Shown here: piece after piece, positions 11,917-26,396 of the stretch
How the letters are laid out: every line of letters begins with the position of its first letter
How positions within the stretch are numbered: the first letter of the stretch is position 1
Source: Scylla paramamosain
Lineage: Eukaryota; Arthropoda; Malacostraca; Decapoda; Portunidae
DNA: 64,000 nucleotides
Direction: 5' to 3'
Assembly: GCF_035594125.1 (NCBI RefSeq)
Contig: NW_026973702.1
Span: 605,001-669,000, forward strand
The notes under the pieces: generated by a model
Databases searched by the model: none
Told to the model about the DNA's origin: nothing
What the model saw: the letters and a program-made list of their open reading frames with translations, nothing else
Translations under genes and position numbers: made by a program

Positions 11917-13397
11917 GTTTTTACTTAGAAATATGGCGAAATATAACAAAAATTGTTTTCACCAACCTTCCCCCTCTCCACCCCGGTAATTAAGGGTGAA
12001 ATCATGAATAGCTTTAGGCCTATGTACAAAACCAATCAGAGTAACTAAATTAATCTATGTCTGCTTTTTCAACATATTCTGATGTATATATCACGTGAAT
12101 TTCAAGTCCTTGGCTGCAATAGGTGAATTATTGTCACCCCTCAAACTTTATGACATAATATCTCAAAATGGCGGATTTTGGCATATAAAAATGATCTGGT
12201 CCGTTGTTATTGGTGTTACACACAGATGGGCTATTGCGGCTTATCAAACTGTGAGAGGCGAACAAAGTCTGCTGTCGTCATTTTTGTTTAGAGTTGATTT
12301 TGATTTCTGACAAATATTTCATTTTTTTTTAATTTTCATAGAAAGAAAAATTATCGTACAAAAAAAGAAGATAGCAGAGATTCTTCTCCTATCCTTCCTG
12401 ATCAAAATGCTTTTTAAATTAAAGAAATTGGTCAATAAATGAGGGAGGAGATACACGAGTTGAACACAGGCAATTTAACAAGGGATTAGCGATCCTTCAA
12501 CCCTCCTCAAGTGTATGAATAAAGGTGATTAGTTACTTTGATGTGGAAAGACTAATTTGTAAAGATCAGAATATATGAGAATAAATTATTTTTATGACCT
12601 TGTGTCCAGCCAATGTTTGTAGGTGTTAAGGTGAAACCACGAGGTGAGGTGACATTAGTATTGTCAGGTGTCTTTGTAAGGTACTCACACCAAAGTTTTC
12701 ATTTGCTTCAATCAATCAAGGTCTGGTGATAAAAAAGGCACTGCATCCTGTGCACTCTAGCCTGTGCACGCCTTCCTTTCACTCTGGAATGCACACCTTT
12801 ATATATTGTGCTGCATTCACACTCACATATTTCAATACAAATAAATAAATAACAAACAAAAAAACAAAGGGACCAATAAAAAAATAAATAAAAACACAGG
12901 TGTGAAGTACTCTTCTCCGTTAACCTTCAAGATAACCACAGAACTGGTCTTCAGAAAAAAAAAGATAAACACTATCAGTCACGTAGAGCACAGCGTTACA
13001 AAAAAAAACAGACCGAGGAGGGTTCCTATCTACAGCAAGTGACCCTTAACTAAACTAGCTAGCTAACCACAACCAAGGACCCTGGAAGTGCTTATCTGGG
13101 TTCTTGTGGCTGGATGATGTCCGGGTAGCAGTCTGGGGCAGATGGTTGCCCAGGTGAGGTGGATGGCCGAGTGTAGGCGACCACGTGTCCTTCGCCAGCT
13201 AGCAGCAGGAGTCAAGGTGGTGGTGATATGTATTTCTGGAGTCTGCAGGACTATGCCTGGCGTCCTCCACGACCTTGTGGAGTTGTATGGGGTCACCTCG
13301 CCACTTCCAGGATGACCTGAGGTAGTTATCTCGTCACCTATACAGCCCACTTCTGGTTCTTCATCACCATTGTTAGGGGTGGTTCGTGGGTCACCTG
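11917..13397. other. No recognised gene
   Basis: AT-rich with AAAT/AAAC words (12835-12900). Short frames only (12095-12310 plus; 13063-13350 minus), with no known motif. Confidence 0.5.
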
Positions 13398-13706
13398 CAA
13401 TAGTAGTAGTAGTAGTAGTAGTACTACTGGTGGTGGTGGTGGTGGTGGTAGTAGTGGTGTTGGCGGTGGTGGCGGTGGTAGTAGTGGTGGTGGTAGTAGT
13501 GGTGGTGGTGGTGGTAGTAGTGGTGGTAGTGGTAGTAGTGGTGGTGGTGGTGGTAGTAGTGGTGGTGGTGGTAGTAGTGGTGGTGGTGGTAGTAGTGGTG
13601 GTGGTGTTGGTGGTAGTAATAGTAATAGTAGTAGTAGTAGTAGTAGTAGATCAAATAAAATTTTCTAAAAAAAAAAAAAAAAAAACAGACCGAGACAAAC
13701 CCAAAA

Positions 13707-13792
<86 letters not shown>

Positions 13793-13827
13793 ACATCAGG
13801 GTTGGAAAAATTTTGTTCCTATATATA

Positions 13828-13913
<86 letters not shown>
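13398..13913. repeat. (AGT/GGT)n, (CT)n and (AT)n arrays
   Basis: Trinucleotide AGT/GGT mixture 13398-13650, (CT)n 13710-13791, (AT)n 13826-13913 up to the mariner left end. Confidence 0.97.
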
Positions 13914-15000
<1,087 letters not shown>

Positions 15001-15319
15001 TACTCGTATAATTTAAATTTTTTTTTTTCATTTATGATTGTATGCAGTGATTATTTTTGTGGGTGTTATGAGGCCATGTTGTTGTAGTGAACTTGGCCAG
15101 TGTTAATGAATGACGTCAGCCTACTATTGGCCACAGTGTAAAACTGGCAAGTTCCATGACCAGGTAACATTTGCACCTCTTTTGGGAACAGAAGTAGTCA
15201 GTTCCTTCCTACTCTTCACTAAGTATCATGCAAAGAACACACACACAATGAAGGAATTCCTTGCACCTCCAGTTATTTCTCCCACCACAGGATCTCCTCC
15301 ACACACAATAAACAATGAA

Positions 15320-15322
<3 letters not shown>

Positions 15323-15404
<82 letters not shown>
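15323..15404. repeat. (CT)n microsatellite
   Basis: 41 CT units. 15405-16290 has no recognised gene apart from a 29-bp tandem duplication (CGGTGGTGCGTGTGGC) at about 16207-16260. Confidence 0.97.
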
Positions 15405-15407
<3 letters not shown>

Positions 15408-16290
15408 GAGGTAAGAGATCAACTCATGTTCTTGTTGGACTGCAGGGTCACTCTAGAAGAGTGAGAAAAAGGTGCAGAGGGCGCTGTCAAATCTTTAGTG
15501 TGAATGAAGGACGGGCAAGTGCAGCTTGAGAAGGTAGGAGAGTGAAGAGTGTATGTGATCAGTGTGATGGCAAGATACATGGATGCTTCCCATGTTTTGA
15601 AAGAAAGCATTCTCTCCATCAATAGTGACCTTCACACATTTGCTGCATTCATTTCTTGAGTCACTGTTTTCACTACACAAGGAATGAAGAAGCTGTTTAT
15701 ATGAATGTTCAAGGATAAGCCTTTTCTTTGTGCAGCTGCAAACAGGACACAGGCTTTCATTTGTTACAGGAAAAGTTCTCCTTTGTACAAGATATGGAGA
15801 GTAATGATTTCAATAAGAGTAGGTAAAAATGTTGTTTTGCAATCACAGATTTGCTTTATAATAAAAGAATATATAGAGGACAGTTGTTAAGGATGCTACA
15901 TCTGTATGTTGAGCCGTGACTGAGACAAGTTTTATTATTACCATTTAGAGTTCCACCTTTGTATTTTGACCAGTTACGATGTCACTTCACAAAAGATACC
16001 CTTTCATTGTTTTACCATTATTATTTTTGCTTCATATAAAAAAATAGTGATAATCAATAATTAACATTTGTGTAAAAAGACCTGCGTTTCATTTTATGGA
16101 ATTTAATTTAATGGAATTTATTGTAAAAAAAAAAAAAAAGGAAGGAAAGTGATAAATGTTGGGCCAGTGGTACACACGGCAACTTTGAATAGTCTGAAAT
16201 GTAACGGCGGTGGTGCGTGTGGCGCCTGACGTCGGTGGTGCGTGTGGCACCTAACGTGTTCAATATTGACTGATTTTACTCAATACACCA

Positions 16291-16765
<475 letters not shown>

Positions 16766-17629
16766 GAAGGGGTGGGGGATGAGAACCGTATGGGAAGGGA
16801 TGAGGGAGGAATGGCGGTGAAAATAGATGAGAGAGGGCTTGTACCATAGGTAGGTAAGGACAGGCAGGAACAGACTCGGTTAAATATCACGGAAGTTGTC
16901 CTTTGTTTATTTAGTACAGGACACTTCCCTGTTGTTCGTCTGATCAAATATCGCCAACTAATCCAACAGCAGGCGCCATCCTGACCACGTGGTTCTGATG
17001 CAAATGTTGATATTAAGTCTACTGTACGTCCGCTGTATGTCCGCTGTACGTCCGGCAGCACCTCCAGAGGCAGAGGAGAGAGGGAATGACGCTCGCTGAA
17101 AGTGGCCGCGTCCTGCGAGCCCTGCCGGCCGACGGAGGGCCGCAGCGTTAGTGTGTGCACAGACTCTGAACAAATTACAAAACTAGGTGAAGTAATGTCG
17201 CTGTTTCACTGACGTAAAACACAGTGACGTATTGTTAGTCTCTCCAGTAATCAGAGACCAATCACCACCACGTTACTACACTGCCCCGTAACGAGTCAAC
17301 TCTTGTTGGTGTAAATAAATTGTATATATGGACTTGATTCAAACTTTCTTTGAAGCCTACTCATATCACGCTACCTTTGAATCACAAATGTTCCTGCTGC
17401 TGACGTGACAAACAGCCGAGTAGGGGAACAGGCTGCGGGTGAGTGAATATCAGAGGGACAGGAGTGAGGAAGGAGCGGAAGAGTGGATGAGGGAAGGATA
17501 AGGATACAAGGATGAATGAGGGATGAGAGAGAGACTTGAGGAAGCAATGGAATGAGTCAGGCTGAATGGTTGAGGGAGGGAGGGAAGCAGTAAGTGAGAG
17601 ATGAGGCCGAGAGGAGAGCTGGCTAATTC

Positions 17630-17632
<3 letters not shown>

Positions 17633-17707
<75 letters not shown>

Positions 17708-17831
17708 CTGCCACCACCACCAACCACCACCTTCCATCACCAGTTGTTACCTTCAAGCTGCCATCGCATACGTATTGCCTTCATTCCCTATTACTCGTAT
17801 GTTACAGATATGACACCTGAATACTACTGAT

Positions 17832-17861
<30 letters not shown>
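17633..17861. repeat. (GA)n and (CCG)n arrays
   Basis: (GA)n 17633-17704; (CCG)n 17831-17861. Confidence 0.95.
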
Positions 17862-17867
<6 letters not shown>

Positions 17868-17949
17868 TCACCAGTCCATAAAACCAATATTTCCCTTTCA
17901 TGTATTTTATCTACGTAATGAGACAGAGGAGGGAAGCATCACGTAGACA

Positions 17950-18195
17950 GAGAGACACAGATTGGTCTCTCCACCAGTCCTCCATCAACAGACTGACTGA
18001 CTGACTGACTGACTGACTGACTGAAAGACGGACAGATAGACAGACACAGATTGCTCTCTCCACCAGTCCTCCATCAACAGACTGACTGACCGACTGACTG
18101 ATTGATTGAAAGACGAACAGACAGACACAGATTGGTCTCTCCACCAGTCCTCCATCAACGGACTGACTGACTGAAAGCCGGAGACAGACAGACAG
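17950..18195. repeat. Minisatellite, unit about 80-90 bp
   Basis: CACAGATTGGTCTCTCCACC, then AGTCCTCCATCAACAGACTG, then (ACTG)n and an AAAGACGGACAGA-type end, starting at about 17955, 18045 and 18125. Confidence 0.9.
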
Positions 18196-18309
18196 GTGGT
18201 GTACTCGTATTTATCTGCTCAGCTTCTCAACTTACTTAACTGCAACCTCAATCATGTAACTTTCATCATCACAGAGTAAGGAAAGTTAAAATATAGCCTC
18301 ATTTGCTGT

Positions 18310-18312
<3 letters not shown>

Positions 18313-18387
<75 letters not shown>
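18313..18387. repeat. (CT)n microsatellite
   Basis: About 37 CT units. 18390-18720 holds a G/A-rich stretch and no gene. Confidence 0.97.
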
Positions 18388-18388
<1 letters not shown>

Positions 18389-18734
18389 ACGTCACATCAC
18401 ACAGGTCATTATATAGATGAAATTTTTGAAATATACACACTTCCCAATAGAATTAGTTTTCCATGGCAAGTTTACATAAATAGTCCAATAACAGTATTCG
18501 AAACCACAGATTGCTACCTTTCATTACGTGTGGAGCTTCAATCTCAAGTAAAAACCATTATATATTGACTGAAATATGGCAACACTCACCTGGGACACGA
18601 AGAGCAGGGGAGAGCAGGAGAGGAAGAGCGGGGAGGGAGGGGAGGGGAGAGAAGGAAGGCCTGAAGCAGGCAGATGAAACAGGCGAACGAGTGATTGCAG
18701 CTTGCTGATTACAGTACACACACACACACGACCA

Positions 18735-18742
18735 TCTCTATA

Positions 18743-18773
<31 letters not shown>

Positions 18774-19400
18774 TAAATAAAAATAAAAAAAAATAAACCC
18801 TGACTACTGTAGCGTCACCATCACCACTAACACTACCACCACCACCACACCACCACTCCCAACTACTACTACTACTACTACCACCGCCACCACCACCACC
18901 ACCACCACCCCAACCCTCAACCGTACCCAACAACCACAACACCGTTACGTCCGCTACCCCCACCACTATTACTCAACCACCACCATCCCTAAGAACCACA
19001 ACCACCTTTACCACAAGCCAGTCACGTTCACCATCACTACCAAGACCCCCTACAACCATTCCAACCCCCACCCCCACCCAGTGCTACCATTTACACACCC
19101 CCCCCTGCAACTACCACCACCATCACCAGCCAGTCACGCCATCATCCTAGTCATCCAAACCACTTCCATCCTCAACAACCACACACACACACATACACCA
19201 CCACAACCACCACATCAACCCAGTCACGTCCGCCATAGCCACCTCCACCTCCACCTTTCTACTCTCCACATCTCTCTTCCACTATCCACTCTTCCCTATC
19301 CACCACCAGGCCATACTCACATCCACCTCTCCCTCCACACCGCAGTCCACCACATGACACCACAAGGACAGACGCAACACCACTTCACCGCCGTAACACA
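18735..19400. repeat. (AAAT)n then long ACC-rich, G-poor tract
   Basis: AAAT units 18745-18797, then about 600 bp dominated by CCA/ACC/CAA words with very few G. A core CCAGTCACG recurs at about 19018, 19131 and 19219, suggesting an old, diverged minisatellite. Confidence 0.8.
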
Positions 19401-20140
19401 ACGGGAGACCCATCACGTCAGCGGGCGCAGGGCGAATGGCTGAGGAGACGGCGAGGAGAGAGTATCACGTGACTTGAATACTTGGCGCTGATTGGTGGAG
19501 GGTGTGCTGAGGTAATTGTCACTAAGAACAGAGCCACTCTCGCAATACTAGTTGTAATGATACAAAATAATAGAATCACGGTTATATTAGCAGTAGAAGA
19601 CACTTACCAATACACTGTGAGGCAAGAACTAAGGACAAATGAAGGATACATGAGCTTTACGAAGAGTAAGGAAGGAAACGGAAAAATAGAACGCTCTGAT
19701 TGGCTGACGGGAAGCAGGCCGACACAAAAGCTCTCGTATTTATTGAGGCTTATGTAGACTTGAAATAGCGACTTGAGACTAATGAAATAACGCAATACAT
19801 GTAGTGTGGGTGCTTCCACCAATGAGAGACAAGCTAATGCTACGAGATAAAGAAAAAAAAAAGATACATTACAGTCACTTGGGGAATGTAACAAGGCAGT
19901 CTCGGGTATCATGAATGCACTTGTTTTTCATGAAGCAAGGTGATGTGCCTGTATTCTGAAAAGCTTTGCTCTTTCAACAGACTATTTTCAAAGGCCACAG
20001 AGATAATTACCAGGGTTTTCAAGATTGCTTCTCCTGATGATGCTGTAGAGCCTTACCAGTCTGTCACTAGAACCATAGAAACACTCTTAAAACTCGTGTA
20101 ATTTCAACTACAGTCTCTTGAAAGTAGTCGGGATGCGGGC

Positions 20141-20179
20141 AGAAATGTTTCACGATACACCGTATCGTGAAACATTTCT
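20141..20179. repeat. Perfect 18-bp hairpin
   Basis: AGAAATGTTTCACGATAC and its exact complement are separated by ACC. It lies next to an R1 family copy; function unknown. Confidence 0.9.
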
Positions 20180-20599
20180 TTTGGCACTTTTGTTAGAAAT
20201 ATAGGTAGGGAAACTGCTTCATTAAACAGGGAGCCGTCTTTAAACACACACACATACACACACACACGCGTTCACTGTCAATCTATTCACTTCTACTAAC
20301 AGTTTCCGAGCTCCATGCAATCACCAGCTATTACTAAAAAGAATAAAGTAAATAAAGAACTGTAGGGGATGAGTCACTGTACACAAATGAGCGCCTATAA
20401 AGCAGCAGATGATATAAAGAAAAATTACCCGACAGTGAAAGAATTAAGCATTTAGGAGGCGCAGGTGCGAGGCGTTTACTATATAACACCTCTACTTTCC
20501 CATGACCCGGTAACAAAGAGGAGCAGTCAGGCGGGTGGGCTGAAGGCGGCCACACCCTCAGCCTCACTCCAGATTAGACGAGTGTTGTCTGTCGCACTG

Positions 20600-20945
20600 T
20601 GTATCTTTTCGTGGTGGCGTCACGGGCGGCGGCGCAACAAGGTGATGATTCCCGGCGGGTGTTGGCCGCTATCGAGTTTTCACTGAGCTGCAACAAAACG
20701 ATAGCCGTGAGCTGGCGCCTCTTTTCGAATTTTGCAGCCTGAAGTGAACTTGTGGCGTGATGGGAAACGTTTCACTCTAATGCACCTTTATTTTATACAA
20801 GTTTTTTTTCTACATGCATGTTTATTCTGGTGACTTGTCACATGCATGTTTACAATACCTGCTAACCTTCACTCTTGTTACACGCCAAACTCTCCACTGA
20901 GCCGCTGCGTGGAGAGAAGACACCAACACTGGCCAGCAGCGCTCT
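20600..20945. repeat. Interspersed repeat family R2, copy 1
   Basis: Contains GTCACGGGCGGCGGCG, GTTGGCCGCTATCGAGTTT, CAGCCTGAAGTGAAC, GTGATGGGAAACG and AGACACCAACACTGGCCAGC. The same ordered blocks recur at 31700 and 48370. No coding region or clear Pol III promoter seen; family unknown. Confidence 0.75.
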
Positions 20946-22173
20946 CATCACTCCTTTGGCTGCAGCCCTAATAGCAATCCTGGCCTGACCTGGCGATCCT
21001 AGATGTGTGTACGTGTGTTAATTACCACCCATTTTGACACTAATTATATTTAACAATACAAATTATATAATCTACATTAAAATCATAATTGTAACGATTA
21101 CATTTACATCTGATTCATGATTTCTGAGGTAGTCCAGCGATTCTCAGAAATAGCCTCGCGACCATGGGCTTGGGAGCTAATCATCTCTGTGGCCTTTAAA
21201 ATTGATCGTGGTGAGAGAGCAAAGGGTTTATGAATACGGGTCTTGAAGGATGTACTGTGCCTCATTTCCCGAGGCAGGAAAGGCTGACGGGGAGCACAGG
21301 AGTGAGGGGAGAGAGAAAAGGTTCCATTGTGTGTGTTTTTACCCTGCCAGGTCTAATTTCAGCTCCTCAGGATCATCTTATCACTGGTGGTATTTGTGGG
21401 TGGACGCACGCAGCCTTCACATGGCCACGCCAGGCAAGGCTGGCTGGCGACTGCACGGCTGCTTAGAAAATTCCACCCGAGTAAATGATTCCCCACGAAT
21501 ATCTCACCCGTGCAAAAAATAAATAAAGAAATGAATGAACGAATAATAAAGTAGAATAAAATACAAAAATAAAAGAAACGTATAGCGAAATTATTTTTGG
21601 ATGACATCTTAAATACGGAGTCTTAGTGGTGAAATTTATCCTGTGGGAACTCATGACGTAGGAGTGAATAAATGTATGTCTGCATCCTGTACTCTTAAAG
21701 GCTTCGCCCTCTCATCAGGACTGTGAACCCTTCCACTGCGACACGAAGCAATTATCTCCACCAAAAGTAATGCCTGAAATCTTTATAAGCATCTAAAAGA
21801 AAGAAGAGAATTAAAAAGAATAGATTTTGCAATTTCTACACAGTTTAAAGATTGGAAGTGGCTGTAGAACAAGTAAAGATGTCTCAGAGTGATTAGTAAT
21901 TGAGGAAAGGTGTACCAGATAGCATTAAAAGGGTTAAAGGTTTCGATCTCTCACCAAAACTATTTTTCAAAGGCCCATTGATGGCTAGTTAGGCTCGTGT
22001 ACGTATTTTCTCACTCCTTGTTAGAACTATCACCAGAATCATGACAATACCATTTTAAACTCCAATAACTTCACTAGAGACTGTAAAAATAAACAAAAAT
22101 AAAACATCACAACGTTTATAAATGCGAATCTAGTATGTCTGTGCAGTAAACCTGACTATCTTTAGCCTCCGCC

Positions 22174-22175
<2 letters not shown>

Positions 22176-22260
<85 letters not shown>
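22176..22260. repeat. (GA)n followed by a G-run
   Basis: About 38 GA units ending in about ten G. (ATT)n lies at 22543-22603. 22610-24430 has no recognised gene; it holds a poly-A run (22828-22848) and GACT-like degenerate repeats (23940-24115). Confidence 0.95.
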
Positions 22261-22261
<1 letters not shown>

Positions 22262-22549
22262 TTCATATATATTAAGGACGTGGAGTAATTATATAATGGA
22301 AGGGAATGATCTCTAATAATGTCCGGTGGATGGTTGATAAGAATGCACCTCAGCTTCTGAAAGTGTTAATTTTCCTATTAGTATTAAGCATTATTAATAT
22401 TTTTTTCCTTCAGTTGTACTTTACTATAAGGTTGATTTCTTTTACCAGTGTTAATATATTTTGTAATTATTGTGTGTGTCAATTGTTTTTTATAAGATGG
22501 AAAAAAGTCATTATTATCGGCATTACTGTTGTTTTTCATCATTTTCCTC

Positions 22550-22604
<55 letters not shown>

Positions 22605-24434
22605 GTTTACGAGACTATTCGTTTATGAGTGACTCATTACGAGTGTTTTGTAAGCTTGATGATGGAGTCTTTGTCACATTAATACAAGCGTCATTGGAAA
22701 CGCTCCTGAAAACAATAACTTCCATTAGAAACACATGAGTAGAGGTGAGACGGAGCGGTGAAATGTTTGAGAAGGCGGACCTTAGTAGACAGAAGAGCTA
22801 CATTGTATTTATTACCTAAGCATTAAAAAAAAAAAAAAAAAAAAAAAACTGCTTCCTGAAAAGTTAATATAAAAGAGTTTGCAGACTTAGTTCCAGAGAT
22901 TATTTAATTCCACTCTCTTGAATTAATTTAAGTCGCAGGAAAATGGAAAACATCATTAAGCACAATTGTAAACTTAACAAACGACAAAAATAAACATCAT
23001 CGGTGTTTATTTTGAGTGAGATAGACACACAAAGAATTTTGTTGCACTAAACAGTAACTAAGAATAATACCCCTGAGTTGACACGCTCCGAGATTCATGA
23101 CAAGACCCTCCAGACATCATAAGGTTATTCAGGTATTTAAATATTTATTTAAATACCTGAATAATATATTTATTTATCTTCATGTATCATAATTCTTTGC
23201 ATTCTTCATTCTTTAAAGCTTCCTGTAATACTACCGCGGACAGGTTAGGAGAGTGGCGCCTTGCCTCACCCTTTCCTTTGTCGGCATTTCCTCGTAGCCT
23301 GTATGTACCTTCATAGTGTTTTCTTGATGTATCTTTTGCAATACTCCCATCAGTGTTTCTCTCAACCTTCCATTCCTTCCTCCACTTCCTCGAGTACAGA
23401 CATCACACGCAGGATCACACTACAGTCTACACTCTGACAGCTGATAACAATATGACGCGTGTCCTTGCACTGAAATAACCCCAGACGATTTTAACACGCA
23501 ATAATAGAAGAACATAGGCACTAAAAGGCTTGAAAAATTGCATCACTCTCTTTGTTGCCTTTCGAAATTACTGTTTAAACTTGAACCACATTACAGTGAC
23601 CTTGAGGAGAAGCGGGAATAGTCGAACGAATAACTTCTACTAGTACAAGTGAACTCGTGCCAACAACTCATCAACTCATTACCCCACACAAGGCGCATTT
23701 TGGGGTTGGCTGTCACGAGGGAGCAGTGCAGAGGTGTGTAAGGCTTGTGTCAGTAATTGCTGTTGGTTAATATACTCCTGGTGAAAGGTGAAGGTTGTCT
23801 GGTCACTGGGGCTTGTGTGTCATGTAAGGGTGTGTCCCCGTGATGAAGGAAGGCCACAAACTGTCTGCTGCTGCTAAAGGCGGTAAGGTACGGACAGTGA
23901 GAGGCAACAGTACGTGCAAGGCAATCAATGTGAGCTGCGGTGCTGAGTGACTGAATGACGGACTGATTGACTGGTTGGCTGATGGCTGATTGACTGACTG
24001 AGTAGCTCAATGACTGACTTAGTGACTGGCTGAGTGGCTTGATTGACTGATTGACTGTTGACTGAATAACTAAGTGACTGACTGACTGAATAACTTGAGT
24101 AGCTGATCCTCGACTGAGTAATTATTTCGTCATACTAATGATTAAATGAATGAATGAGCGAATAAACTATAAGAAAAAATGAATAAAGGTACATGGAAAA
24201 TACTGAAATTAAAGGTGAACCATGGAGAATATTAACTGATTCAAAACTTACTCGTAATTAAAAAAAAAAAAAAAAAAAAAAGATAGCATCTAGAAAACAG
24301 TGAAGAAGAGGATGATTATGGAAGAACGTTAAAGAAAGAAGTCAAAACAAATAAGCCGCAGCTCAGGTAAAGAACTAAACTCACTTTTTTTTTCATCCTA
24401 ATGCCTGCAATTTGGAAATATTACATTTTTACAT

Positions 24435-24437
<3 letters not shown>

Positions 24438-24496
<59 letters not shown>
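24438..24496. repeat. (AC)n microsatellite
   Basis: About 29 AC units, 250 bp downstream of the SLC35F-like exon on its strand. Confidence 0.97.
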
Positions 24497-24500
<4 letters not shown>

Positions 24501-24753
24501 GGTGTTAATTTTTTTTATCAGTTTAGTTATCTAAAAAGAAACACCCAACATCTAAAAAAAGAAAAAAAAAGAAACACATACATAAAGAAAAGAGCAACAG
24601 AAGTGATCAAGACATAATATACCAACAACAGTCACTCCAGCTCACGGAAAAGACCAAGACCAACAGTATCCATACACAGCACAGCAGCAGCACAGACCAC
24701 ATCACATACCACAGACGCCCATCAACACCCTCCCGCCCAGTCAGTCTACTCAC

Positions 24754-24932
24754 CCTGACGCCGACAAACTGGTCATGCAGGATCACCCACGAGAGGAGGA
24801 ACACGAAGGAGACGTGGGCAGAGTAGAGAGCCATGACGTCAGTGCAGTCGAGGATCCGAAGCGAGTAGACGTGCATGTAGTCTGTCACCAGCCACAGCAT
24901 GCAGAAGAGGCAGCACCGGGTCATGAACTTGC
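24754..24932 (-). CDS. SLC35F3/F4-like transporter, internal exon
   Basis: Exon of a multipass membrane transporter of the SLC35F (drug/metabolite transporter) group. On the minus strand a pyrimidine-rich tract ending CCCCAG precedes 24932, and the exon ends AGG|GTGAGT at 24754. The 179 nt encode KFMTRCCLFCMLWLVTDYM, then a segment with DVMALYSAHVSFVFLLSW and ILHDQFVGVR. In SLC35F3/F4 the equivalent stretch is a transmembrane helix, a T/D-DVSALF-type loop, a second helix (AFVFLLSW) and a D-x-F-x-GVR turn, so both order and spacing fit. The exon starts two bases into a codon, exactly completing the single A left by the exon at 33879-34053 (joint codon AGC, Ser). Family identity comes from remembered motifs. 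The substrate is unknown here; human SLC35F3 is linked to thiamine transport. The following exons were not found in the window. Confidence 0.8.
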
Positions 24933-24978
24933 CTGGGGTGGAGAGAGGGAGAGGGGGTGGTGAGCTGGGGTAGGTACT

Positions 24979-25230
24979 CGTGGTGGTGGTGGTGGTGGTG
25001 GTGGTGGTGGTGGTGGTGGTGGTGATTAGTGAGACTGTAGAGGTTAAGTAGAAGTGAGGGTGGAAATGAGTGTACTTAAGTGAGTGAGGTTGTAAATTAA
25101 AGCATTGAGTTGGAGTGGGTGTAGACCACATGGTGTGTCCGTGAGGGAGAATTTGTGAGTGAATGAGTGAGTGGGTGAATGAGTGTGAAGGAGTAAGTGG
25201 GTGAATGAGTGAATAAGATAAGAATAACAT
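24979..25230. repeat. (GGT)n and GTGA-rich degenerate repeats
   Basis: (GGT)n 24979-25023, then GAGTGAGTG/GTGAATGA words to 25225. Similar GTGA/GAGC words at 25490-25562. All inside the SLC35F-like intron. Confidence 0.85.
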
Positions 25231-25691
25231 TAAATATCAAAGAATGTGAAGATCTACTTCCGTTCACAATCTTCAACGAATAATAATGAACATGACGAGC
25301 TGCTCAGTAACAGCTTAGGTTTGCTACAACATTTTTTCTTCTTTTTCATGGAATGAGTTATTTGAGAACGGCCTTCTGGCTGGTGAGAAGCAATGACAGA
25401 AGAGGGAGTGTGGTGAGTAACAGTGGCTACTGAGTTATAATAGTCAGTGCAGGCATTTTTTTTTTTCCTTTCTGTTGACGTGCGTTTGAGTATGAGTGAG
25501 TGAGTAAGCGTGAGTGAGTAAGAGTGAGTAAGGGAGTGAGCGAGCAAGAGAGCGAGCGAGCTTTGAAAAATAACAACAACAAAGAAAAAAAAACACCAAA
25601 GAGAAAATTAAGCGGAAGAGCGAACAAAGATCCAAACACTAAATGAAAACACAAAACACCAACTTGCAATTTTTTTTTCACCAGATATCCG

Positions 25692-25693
<2 letters not shown>

Positions 25694-25762
<69 letters not shown>

Positions 25763-25949
25763 CTCATGTTCCCCGTGCTACCATTTTTCTCTCTCTTTCT
25801 TATCTGCCTTCCTGTCTCCTTCTCCGCAACTCGGTCTCGTGAGCACAAAGACAACCCACCACGGAGGAGGAGCTGAAAGGCCGCGGCATCCCACCGCTAT
25901 ACTGCCGAGACACGACCAACAAAAACTCTCTCTCTCTCTCTCATCTCTC

Positions 25950-26007
<58 letters not shown>

Positions 26008-26304
26008 CGTGTGCGGTTCAAAAAATACTTTCATCCGGTTTCTTTTTCTATTTCTGTTTGGTCCACTTTCCATTCATGTCACCCCATCTTTCCCACACTG
26101 ACTCACCCACACGTCCACGGATCATCTTTTCCTTCCCCTCAGTCATGCATTCCTTCCCCAGCCTCCCTGTTTACCATTTCACTGTTTTCCTTCCTTTCCC
26201 ATACGACAACACGAGAGAGCGGCATGAGGGAGAGAAGCAAGAGGAAATACTCGTAACTTAACTAACACGTTCATGTATAGCGCGCATTGCTGCTGGCAAA
26301 GGAA

Positions 26305-26391
<87 letters not shown>

Positions 26392-26396
26392 GAAAG
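25694..26396. repeat. (CT)n and (GA)n arrays in the intron
   Basis: (CT)n 25694-25760, interrupted (CT)n 25926-26003, (GA)n with GGA interruptions 26305-26395. 26400-28980 has no recognised exon; it includes (GGT)6 at 28591 and a pyrimidine-rich stretch at 28745-28980. Confidence 0.9.

Noticed and set aside
13370..13828. 152-codon poly-valine frame
   Set aside because: It is a translation of an (AGT/GGT)n array continuing into (CT)n.
24775..24963. Plus-strand frame opposite the SLC35F-like exon
   Set aside because: The minus strand has splice sites, correct phase and family motifs; the plus frame is its shadow.
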